A DNA stretch of 25,447 bases, taken from NCBI GenBank assembly GCA_000310025.1, contig FN648793.1:1-25447 (forward strand), read 5' to 3'. This document shows, one piece after another, positions 17,927 through 25,447 of the stretch. Both the position numbers and the translations under genes were made by a program. The number at the start of each line of letters is the position of its first letter. Position 1 is the first letter of the stretch. The DNA is from Ectocarpus siliculosus. Lineage: Eukaryota > Sar > Phaeophyceae > Ectocarpales > Ectocarpaceae. The notes under the pieces are model-generated. The model was not told the DNA's origin. It did not search any database and saw nothing but the letters and a program-made list of their open reading frames with translations.

Positions 17927-20900
17927 CTCATAGTTGTGCATGCCGTAGTCGTTAAACCATTGACCTCGCATCCCTACAAAGCCGGGACGGAGCACGCCGG
18001 GTTCTCACCGGACCAGGCTCTCACATCACCAAGCGCGAAGCGCCGTGAGGTATTTGGCGAGTCGCATGAAGGGTGCGCTGCATCCTGCTAAGAGTGTTCG
18101 GCATCTTGTGCTTACTTCCTTGCGTACGGATGACAGCTGCGTATGACGTATGACTTAATTTACTTTCTGGTGCTTTCACTTCCAGAGACAGTTGTAAGCA
18201 CTGTGTAACTGCCTCGAGGATGCTTGACCATTTTAACACAACGTGGTGCGATCATCCCCCGTTGCGCGGAGTGAGGGTTCTCCACCCCGCACAACATGAT
18301 CTACTCGACCACCATTATGGTTATCGCCAAAAAAAAAAACGAGGTAAAAAAAAAAACGGTAACCTGGTTGCCGAGTTCACGAAGCTTCGTGAATTGGCTT
18401 GTTTTACAACCTCGTTACCAAGCGACGAAAACCCAATCCCGATGGCAAAACACCGGGGGGGGGCGGCTTGTTTTACAACGTCGTTGCCAAGCGACGAAAA
18501 CCCAACCCCGATGGCAAAACACCGGGGGGGGGGGGGGGAAAACCGGGGGGGGGGGGAGTCAGCTGTTAGTCGACAAAGGTAAGCCTCGGACGCTGAGTGC
18601 GTATGTAGAGCACGGGGACCATTGACGTGTGGAGCAATACGGCAATCGACCGTGGAAACCTTGTCGTGTGGCTTCGGCCAAGGATCAACGCCGGAACACA
18701 AACTCATTTTCTCAGGGTTACACTTGTTCCCTACACTATGAATATCAATCTGGGATTTGGCGTCGTTGCGTTTCACGAAAGAAGTTCGATCCCTTACCGA
18801 GCTTGTGCCACGGTTTGGCTGTTCCATCTCCCATATGAAACTGGCTAGACTTTTGTTTCGGGTCATACCTGGCCTTGTCTGCCGACAGGTGGTGCAGGAC
18901 CTCTTCCAGAGCCGCGTAGTGGGTCTTCATCGAAACCAGCCTATCCTAACCTCGTGTAGTTTATTAGGAGGTCATTTTGTTGAGGCACTGTTGGATGTCG
19001 GCGGGAAACCTTGATGTAGATGACATCGCCGCAAGCGCACCCGCGCGCAAGATGAAGGTGCATCCAGCGAGTACCATCCGACAACGCAGGCGGAGGTTCA
19101 ACGAGCTCGACGACCAGAAGCATCGCAAAGTTGTCGAAGGAAAGGCCCGACATCACGCTTTAACCCTGCAGCGTCGGAGCTGTTCAAGCTCGTGTGAGTG
19201 TGAGGACAACGGCGACAGCTACAAGCACAAGCAACACGCCCGGGCTTGGGTTTTCGTCGCCGAGAGCGACCAATCGAGGCATGGATGATTTTTTCCATTT
19301 CTAGCGCAACAAAATGTCCTACCTCTGTTCGCGGGGTAGTTTTAACCCCTGGCGTGCACTCTAGGCGTAACTAGGCAGGTATTTTCCCTCACCAAACGTC
19401 TCGAGATCCTTGTTCTAAGCTCTTACCCGCAGTGCCTGCAGAGATGACTCCCCCGATTGTATCATGCTTTCGACCTCTTCTAACTGCGTGTAAGGAAGGT
19501 GGACGCGCGCGAAGTGAAGCGGTTTGGGATCAATCCGTTTTTCACGCGTTGATACATGAATCGTCGCCCATTCCGACCACCTCCGGCGAGTTGCGAAACG
19601 TACTTCCGGTTCTAGCATACTCCGGTTCTAGCACACTTCTCGGGGCCACGAAAACTAGAACCAGAATATTGGTCCGCGTAGAGAATAGCAGGAAAATTAT
19701 TACTACGGCAATTCCTGTAGGACCTGAAATACGATTGGATATTCTTTTGATTTGGTGAGTGGCACGAACAAAGGAGCACCAACCTAAATAGCACGGTCGC
19801 CGGTTGCGAAAGGCATGTGACCGGAGCATCCTCACGTGGATGTAGAGCTAGACCTTGGCTGGTCTCTACAGGTACCTGCCGCAACACGGAAGGTTGTGAA
19901 GGATCGACACCGGAGACAACGCGCTAATAGTGGTGTGGATGGAAACTGTACACTGGTGGTGGCGTAACCCGAAAACGCTAGGAATACAAACTAAGCCAAG
20001 AAGCTGCAGTAAGCAGGAAAACCCTGTAGCACTACAAACATGTGCTACGTTCAATTTTTAGTGGGCTCAACATCGTGTTTCCCGGGACTTGACCAGTCGA
20101 TGTACTTCGTGTTTTTGTCGTCCTGCTTGGCGCATGGGACACCACCTGACCTCTTCCGTCTTGTCGTCCCGTGACGCTTCGGAAGCAGTCGATCTAGCAC
20201 TGGCCGCTGCCTGTCTTCTCCTGGCCCTGATCGACGCCTCTTGCAACGCGGCCCTGCCGCAATATGGATGTTGTGACGAGCGCAGTGTTTGGCGAACAAG
20301 CTACGGTCGTGCTGCGGGGACTGCGGCTACCTTGTCCGTCCTGTTACGCAGAACGGACCCCCCCGCGCAAGGAACCCAATTGCGATTAAACCTGTCCTGG
20401 TGTATTAATGTTGTTGAACTAAGCTGCAGTAGTCTACTAAGCCAACTGTTGCACGAAGAAGGGAAGGGGTGTTGCTCTCACAGTGTCTTCGCGAGCGGCT
20501 TGCTTGTGGGACAAGAAGGATATCTACGGCTTGGCGTTGCCTGAGGTAGATTCCGGAGTTTAGACTCTTGGTTGGGGTGAAAATCTGAAGGGCGAACTTT
20601 CTGTACCACGTGGCAGGTAGAACGAGCGTACAGGAAGAAAAAACAGGGGATGATGCAAAGAAGCCAATGTTCACCGTTTTTCGAGAAGCTTTTCCATCCG
20701 GTCTTCCCTTTCCAGGCAGGAGTCTGCCTTGCATGGCTGTACCGGCTGATGTCGGTCGACCGCTCCATCACCACCCTCCAAACCAGCCTCCCCGCGCCTG
20801 TCCTCGGCTTTCCTCGATTTCCCCCCTTCTGCACGGTCACATTGGTCAATCGTGTTTCAGCTCTGGGACAACGGGCGAAACGCGGTTGTTTGGATGCCAT

Positions 20901-21046
20901 AGACAGTGATGGCGGGTTCAGTACTCAGAAAGGCTTTCGAAGACATGCCTCTCGATGCTGCCCTTTTTTCAATCGAGCCCATGCTTCCACCACGGGCGGT
21001 GGCTTCTTGCTCACCTGTTCCAGACCCCCCGCGTGGTCGCCCCTCT
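17645..21046 (-). CDS. Coiled-coil protein of unknown function (gene 4, minus strand, 5' partial)
   Basis: Exons in transcription order: 21046-21015, 20828-20675, 20253-20146, 18940-18869, 17926-17765, 17657-17645. Phases 2/1, 1/2, 2/2, 2/2, 2/2, 2/stop join throughout. The protein begins Gly/Arg-rich, then forms a helical segment REDRMEKLLEK leading into ALQEASIRARRRQAAASARS and, after the next junction, HYAALEEVLHHLSADKA. The last large exon adds RHKREEAVDSMPAHLRRSLP and ends PPSRSAE with TAA. The final intron (17764-17658) has an ideal CTAAC branch sequence and CTTTCAG acceptor. No domain recognised. Uncertain points: the upstream exons, the 3' border of the 18940 exon (18869 or 18798), and whether 17926-17645 belongs here or is a separate short gene starting inside the repeat. 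Confidence 0.5.
18376..18393. repeat. 18 bp perfect palindrome inside repeat copy 4
   Basis: TTCACGAAGCTTCGTGAA is its own reverse complement. Array copy 1 has TTCACGAAGTGAA at 467-479 and copy 2 the same; copy 3 has one further change. Confidence 0.95.
18396..18523. repeat. 69 bp minisatellite, 2 units, inside copy 4
   Basis: Same unit as in the array, but with CAAAACACCG in place of CAAACACCG and a longer G-run. Confidence 0.85.
18869..18940 (-). CDS. Gene 4 exon d (coiled coil)
   Basis: Acceptor GGTTAGGATAG with an upstream CTAAT-type branch sequence, donor AG|GTATGA, phase 2 to 2. Reads LVSMKTHYAALEEVLHHLSA then DKA. The frame stays open to a second donor (GTAAGG) at 18798. Confidence 0.5.
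18994..19193 (+). CDS. Possible antisense first exon in a gene 4 intron
   Basis: ATG at 18994 opens MSAGNLDVDDIAASAPARKM and continues as a very basic helix (RQRRRRFNELDDQKHRKVVE). It reaches a GTGAGT donor at 19194. It lies opposite the gene 4 intron 18941-20145. No partner exon was found and the family is not recognised. Confidence 0.25.
19604..19636. repeat. Imperfect 16-17 bp tandem duplication
   Basis: TTCCGGTTCTAGCATAC is followed directly by TCCGGTTCTAGCACAC. It lies in the large gene 4 intron. Confidence 0.9.
20146..20253 (-). CDS. Gene 4 exon c (Ala-rich helix)
   Basis: Acceptor CATATTGCGGCAG, donor AG|GTGGTG, phase 2 to 2. Reads AALQEASIRARRRQAAASAR, then STASEASRDDKTEEV. The plus strand here is also open (a hydrophobic 151-codon ORF) but lacks splice support. 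Confidence 0.5.
20675..20828 (-). CDS. Gene 4 exon b (coiled coil)
   Basis: Acceptor GTGACCGTGCAG, donor ACG|GTGAAC, phase 1 to 2. Reads GGKSRKAEDRRGEAGLEGGD, then DRHQPVQPCKADSCLERED and RMEKLLEK. Confidence 0.5.
21015..21046 (-). CDS. Gene 4 candidate exon a (32 nt)
   Basis: Minus-strand acceptor CTCTTGGGCTCAG and donor CAG|GTGAGC are both good. Reads EGRPRGGSGT in the phase that joins exon b. Confidence 0.4.
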
Positions 21047-22046
21047 CTGAGCCCAAGAGCGAACAGCAAGTCAGTGACACTGCCACGGCACCAACGGTGA
21101 GGGAGAATGAGAGAGAGTTCAGCCCCATCTTCAAGAGACAATACTCGTCCGGTGGAACCAAACGTTGTTGCTTTGCTGGGCCATCTGCCACAGATATATA
21201 TGCTACGGTAGGTCCATTTCCTTCGCTGATGTGCACCTAATTGTCTTTGATCATCTGTGGCAGCATCAGTTCTACCTACGAATCAATATAGAGCAAACTA
21301 CAGAGGGAGAACGTTGCAGTTATGGAGTGTAGACTGCTGTCCTGGCACGCAAAGTCGAGCACAGCATTCAAGTCGCGATCTCACTTGAGATGGTGAACCT
21401 CGTTCCAAGCAGCCATCACCCCACCACCACCGACCGTGGATTGAGAGTAGCTTGCAATGTCGCACGTGTCGCGAGGTTGTTTGTTCTACGTATTTTCTTC
21501 TGTTCCGCGTCTTTGGCACAGGTGTGCCGTTGGCTCTCGCTGCTGGTCCACAGACTGCCACTACCGACCGCCGCTCATTTTACCCGCGGAGAGTGCCGGT
21601 ACTGCTGTTTGAACACACACAAAGCGGTTGGGTGGTACATGGGCCCACCAAATCCCGTCGTAGATTGTTGGCTTGAGTATTACCTAGAATCAACCACCAC
21701 CTATACGTACGTACATTTTTACACCCCCACAGAAACTCGATACCTCTACAATATGCATACGAACAGACGACAACGTCCTCCAACCGGTAGTCGGAACGTG
21801 TTATTACAAGCAACCGTTTCATGTTTTTTCATGTTTTTCTGCGTTGGGATGTCTCTCTCCATGAACTCCTAGAGTACATACCCACACAAGAAATTTGTGT
21901 ACCAGTCGCATGTCCCCTATAAGAAGGAGGAACGGAGGAACAGGAACGCTGCCGCGGCGGGAACACGAGACAGAGTCATTTTTTGGCCAAGAAGGGAGCG
22001 GAGGCAAAAAGGCCCAGCTCGGTTGATTGATCGACATTCCTCGTGC
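21047..22046. promoter_or_regulatory. Probable divergent promoter and upstream exon region
   Basis: Lies between gene 4 (minus) and the transporter-like gene (plus). Further upstream exons of gene 4 may be here, for example around 21480-21560, but none could be fixed. No TATA box was assigned. Confidence 0.35.
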
Positions 22047-22367
22047 ATGTTTACAGGGAATAGCTCAGTAAAGAGCGGTGCGTCGAAGACCGCGTTACCT
22101 CCGGCCCCTTCCGTCCCGCCCGCTGCCCACCGCGCTGCTGCTGTCGAAGACATAGACCTAGACGACGGGCTGGACGACAACGAACTGAGTGACGGAGGCA
22201 GCGAGACAGCAGCAGCAGTAGGCCAGAAGAACACCATGGGGTCCGTGTACCGAAAGGGCGACGACCACCACCCGGGAGGCGGGAAGAAGATGAGCGAGGT
22301 CGCGAACGCGATCGCGTCCTGTACGGCCCTTTCGTTCTTCTCCATCTCCATGATCCTGGCCAACAAG
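22047..22367 (+). CDS. Nucleotide-sugar transporter-like protein, first exon (3' partial)
   Basis: ATG at 22047 opens 107 codons to donor AAG|GTGCGG at 22368, phase 0. The first ~77 residues are a hydrophilic, presumably cytosolic tail: Ser/Ala/Pro-rich, then an acidic run VEDIDLDDGLDDNELSDGG, then a basic GGGKKMSEV. A membrane segment follows (IASCTALSFFSISMILANK) that ends the exon. A first membrane helix ending in Asn-Lys after small and Ser residues is typical of SLC35/triose-phosphate-type transporters such as Golgi GDP-mannose carriers. Substrate cannot be told from this exon. An AG at 22055-22056 could be an acceptor that removes this ATG. Later exons are not identified in the window. 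Confidence 0.55.
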
Positions 22368-23100
22368 GTGCGGTGTGTACGTGAGCATCATCGTCTATAC
22401 AGCAGTATTGGCTGGATTGTTCCTTGAGCGGAAAAGCAGGCCTCACACGACCAGTCAGTTTTCAGCACACAACCAAGTCTCGTTCGGTTTTCGCGCAATC
22501 CGACGGGCGGAATACACGCATGGCGCTGCCACTGCATAGAGCGGCAAGCCCCCCAAGCATCGCAGTCTGTTGTCTTCATCAGTCCCATCGTTTGCGGGAC
22601 ACGCACATCGCGCACCTCCGTGTTGGGTGTTTTTTATGCACCCAACTGCAGCGGAGAGACAAATCGAGAAAGGGCGCTTTATCCATAATCTGATAATTAG
22701 GTGTTTGGTCCAGCAGCAGCGTTTACCAAGGCCAAGCTTGCGGTAAGACCAAGCCACAGGTCCTACGCGGAGGGGACAAAGGCCTGTTGTACACCGCGCC
22801 AGCCCGCGCACGGTCTGGTATACTACTAGGCATGCATGCGGGCTGCGATTCTTCCACAGCCCGCGCTCTGCCTGCCTTGCCTTCTGTTTCCTTTTCCAAT
22901 AAACTGTTTGTTGTTCGTCAATTCCTCCGCAAATTATTTCTTCGATGAGGTCGAGCGCTCGCCGTCCGCTCACAACAAAATATCAGAATATGGTACAGCC
23001 TGCATAGCCACAGCTAGCCGTATGCGTAGATATCCCATGAAGGCGATGAACCGCGCCGTCCTGGGGCTTCGGCGGTGCACCCATCGACTTTATCAGAGCC

Positions 23101-23124
23101 AGCAGCAGCAGCAGCAGCAGCAGC
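23101..23124. repeat. (AGC)8 trinucleotide microsatellite
   Basis: Eight uninterrupted AGC units. In one frame it would read as poly-Gln, but no exon structure supports that. Confidence 0.95.
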
Positions 23125-23591
23125 AAGCAGTAACGGGGACTCCTATCCTTCGTTTATCTTTCCTCGAACGGAGCCTCTGAGTCTGAACGCTCGCTCGTGC
23201 CAAATAATTTTTACTGGTAGGGGGTGCGCTTCGTGAGCGTGTCTCGTGAGCATTCAGAGATGCTGTTTTTATTGTTTCTCTCACATTAGCTCTATGTAGT
23301 CCACAAAAATGGGGAACAGCCCGTGGTCGCAAAACCCGGCACATGTTTGAGTAGTATATGTTTTGGCAAACTGCTGGAGCCGATGCATGCCACCACTACC
23401 GCTCTAGCACAGGCGCACTGGTGCCGTATTTTTCTGCCACGTTGTTGTCCCTCCGCTGTTCCGAACCCCGCAATGATGGTGCAGTACAACATGGATACTT
23501 CGAAGTTTTGTGCAAATATCCCGGCGAACAATCCACCACGACAACAACCGCCATTTGTAAAACAAACACCGCTGGTTGGTGAGTTGCATGT

Positions 23592-23611
23592 ACAGCAGTA
23601 TGTACTGCTGT
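23592..23611. repeat. 20 bp palindrome, 9 bp arms
   Basis: ACAGCAGTA and TACTGCTGT are separated by TG, inside a CAG/CTG-rich stretch. Confidence 0.95.
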
Positions 23612-24628
23612 TGGAGTACGGTCCGCATTTTACGTACACTGCTCATCCCGGTGGCTTTGATGCTGCTCAGAGCATGGCAGAAACACACGCTACTACAAGA
23701 GGAGGAGTATGCCACTACTGCTGTATGAATCCACTGCTGTTCCATGTTTCCCGAGTCTTTATCTGTGGATACACAGAGATGAAGAAATTGGTTGGTTTTT
23801 ATCCTGATGTGAAAGGGTTGTTGGAATCTTGGAAGGGCCTAACCCCCCGGTGTTTTTGTGCGCGGAAAGAAGAGGCTTTTTTTCTCACGACGGTACTCTC
23901 ATGCTGCCGTAGTACAACATAGCTGCTGTAGCTGCTGTACGCCCGGCCGGCAGTAGCACTAGATTCGTCATGTTGCATCTTTCCGTGTACCTTACAGCAG
24001 CAGTGTAGTTGAAGGGCTGTGGGAACTTTTCAAGTCTTCATCTTTGACAGACAACAGGCTTTGAGCAGGCACGAATGTTCATTTTCACCCATCTGCGTAC
24101 GGTATGCATACAGCTGCCAGCGTAGTCTATTTAGCTGTTGCAACCATCGTTGTACCTATCCTTACGCATGTACACAAGCTTATGTTCCGTATTCTCTGTT
24201 GGCGTCATCCGGTCCGTCCCCAACAACGTCTATGCACCATCATCCGTGTGTGAGGAGCGTTTATGGGCCAATGTTTGTCCCGCGCACACACAAATCCTGT
24301 GAAAACAACACCGCAGTTGGCGCCCGCACTTCTGTTTTTTTGGCCGGAGGTTCGATGCTTACTGTCTGCCTCAAAATGAGCAGCTGTTCTTACTTCGAGC
24401 ATGCATCCCGCGTGAAGATAATAAACGGGGTTATTTTCTTAATTCTACGCTGAAGGCCCCATGCAGAGGACACCGGGAGTTTTTCTCGATGGATTCAACC
24501 TACTGAGGGCAGCATGTTCATAAAAAACAGTTGTCTGTGGAGAAAAACCGTCGTTCAACAGTTACCTCTGGATCCAACGCACCGCAGATTCAGCGATCAC
24601 CACAGCAGTAGGTTAGGAATACAGACAC

Positions 24629-24637
24629 GGCAGTATC
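24629..24637. repeat. Left target-site duplication GGCAGTATC
   Basis: Identical to 25074-25082 in the same orientation, and directly adjoining the foldback element. Confidence 0.75.
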
Positions 24638-25073
24638 CGTTTGTGTGTCTACTCGGCAGGATACACATGTATCGGAGATCTCCGGGGGGTACCCAGATAT
24701 TTTATGATGGGTGTGATGGACTTGACCCGCTGCGCTGCTTGCTGCTTGCTGCTTGCTGCTTGCCTGCCCGTGTTTTTCACTCGTTGATACGCAAGGACCT
24801 TGAGTCACTTCTTTGTGCAGAAACGCTCTCGGCAAGAGCCCGCGAGCGTGATAAACGCAGTATGTACACGCGCCGACACCCCAAACACGATTTCTGCTCA
24901 AAGGAGTGCTTCAAGTTCCTTCCTTGTACTTATGAGTGAGAGACATGCGCAGGCAAGCACAGCCTAGCGCGTCAAAAGTCCATCACACCCATCATATATA
25001 TATATATATCTGCGTACCCCCCGGAGATCTCCTGTCACCGAGATGTGTATCCTGCCGAGTACATACACAAACA
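24638..25073. mobile_element. Foldback element, probably non-autonomous Mutator-like
   Basis: The left end CGTTTGTGTGTCTACTCGGC and the inverted right end TGTTTGTGTATGTACTCGGC match at 17 of 20 positions. The match continues through GGATACACA, AGATCTCCGGGGGGTAC, GATGGGTGTGATGGACTT and, with more divergence, to about 24826 on the left and 24889 on the right. The arms are thus ~190 bp with a ~60 bp loop. A 9 bp direct repeat flanks the element. Long inverted arms plus a 9 bp duplication are typical of Mutator-like elements. No transposase gene is present. The arms contain a (AT)8 tract on the right and a TGCTGCT-type 7 bp repeat on the left. Confidence 0.75.
24994..25008. repeat. (AT)n microsatellite in the right arm of the foldback element
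   Basis: An AT run that corresponds to a shorter ATATTTTATG stretch in the left arm, so it expanded after insertion. Confidence 0.85.
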
Positions 25074-25082
25074 GGCAGTATC
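25074..25082. repeat. Right target-site duplication GGCAGTATC
   Basis: Direct copy of 24629-24637 on the other side of the foldback element. Confidence 0.75.
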
Positions 25083-25118
25083 GCCCCAAATATTGACGCA
25101 TAATGAGCAACATTGAAC

Positions 25119-25292
25119 CTTTTTGTGGTCCACAAGGGTCACGTCACGCTCGGCGTGTACTTTGATTACCTCGAAGTGTCGATCAAGAATGACACCTCTT
25201 ACTTCAATATTGACAGTTGGTCGAGCTCCTTCAATATCTCAATGTTTCGCTGGCGTGGCGCGCACCGCACGCGATGTCACACGACGAAGGGT
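25119..25292 (+). CDS. Possible exon of unknown function
   Basis: The open frame reads VVHKGHVTLGVYFDYLEVSI, then KNDTSYFNIDSWSSSFNISM, up to donor AAGG|GTAAGG at about 25293. Codons are GC3-rich at the start. No membrane helix, so it is unlikely to be the next transporter exon. Borders are approximate. Confidence 0.25.
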
Positions 25293-25447
25293 AAGGGTAC
25301 GCCGTATTTATACAACAAAGCCAAGCACCTACCCCCCCCCCCCCCTCCACGCCAGTATTTTTTCAAAGGGGGACCCCCCTCCTCACCCCTGATCTGAAAC
25401 TGTCGGTGGGGTCACCGGTCACCCCGCGAGTAGCTCCTCACTCCTTC
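25293..25447. other. Window end, C-rich tracts, nothing supported
   Basis: Contains a run of about 14 C at 25331-25345 and further C-runs. No exon supported. Confidence 0.5.

Larger units (their letters stand above)
17923..18557. repeat. 0.6 kb G-edged dispersed repeat, solo copy 4
   Basis: Full-length copy about 16 kb from the array, same orientation, flanked by G-runs on both sides. It has two minisatellite units (from 18396 and 18465, 69 bp spacing), an A-rich hairpin at 18319-18364 with one arm mismatch, and a complete 18 bp palindrome where the array copies have a shortened 13 bp form. It lies in the last large intron of gene 4. Confidence 0.9.
22368..24628. other. Probable large first intron of the transporter-like gene
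   Basis: No membrane-helix exon with matching phase was found. It contains an (AGC)8 tract, many CAGCAG/CTGCTG clusters between about 23580 and 24010, and a 20 bp palindrome at 23592-23611. Confidence 0.35.

Noticed and set aside
20089-20544. 151-codon hydrophobic plus ORF
   Set aside because: The opposite strand holds a helical exon with splice sites that chain with its neighbours, so this is taken as a shadow.
20650-21240. 196-codon plus ORF
   Set aside because: It overlaps gene 4 exons a and b on the minus strand. Parts look protein-like, but no in-phase plus-strand exon chain was found.

Overview
The window looks like nuclear DNA of a multicellular stramenopile, most likely a brown alga of the Ectocarpus type. 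This is inferred from architecture only: roughly 50-55% GC, GC3-rich exons mostly of 70-230 bp, introns of 300-1000 bp with GT-AG borders, long G homopolymers, and no long intact ORFs. Exons below were found by translating every frame by eye and asking for good splice sites plus matching codon phase from exon to exon. No homology search was possible.

Layout. (1) 1-2000: three head-to-tail copies of an unclassified ~0.6-0.7 kb repeat, each with an internal 66-69 bp minisatellite and a G-run at its edge. (2) 2517-12908, plus strand: a 17-exon gene, 5' partial, about 687 codons in phase. It encodes a coiled-coil protein with a C-x-x-C-D-R-P motif resembling DUF4795/QRICH2-type flagellar proteins. 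A decayed piece of the 0.6 kb repeat lies in one of its introns. (3) about 13212-16139, plus strand: a second multi-exon gene of unknown function with a clear 3' end. (4) 17645-21046, minus strand: a coiled-coil gene whose exons chain in phase. A fourth full copy of the repeat (17923-18557) sits in its last large intron and touches the next exon, so the repeat edge may supply a splice acceptor or a start codon. (5) 22047 onward, plus strand: first exon of a membrane protein resembling the nucleotide-sugar/triose-phosphate transporter superfamily (SLC35-like), divergent from gene 4. Its large intron appears to run through the rest of the window. (6) 24629-25082: a 436 bp foldback element with ~190 bp inverted arms and 9 bp flanking direct repeats, resembling a non-autonomous Mutator-like element.

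No operon, CRISPR array, rRNA or tRNA was seen. The best candidates for something undescribed are the 0.6 kb G-edged repeat family, including its contact with a gene, and the Mutator-like foldback element.
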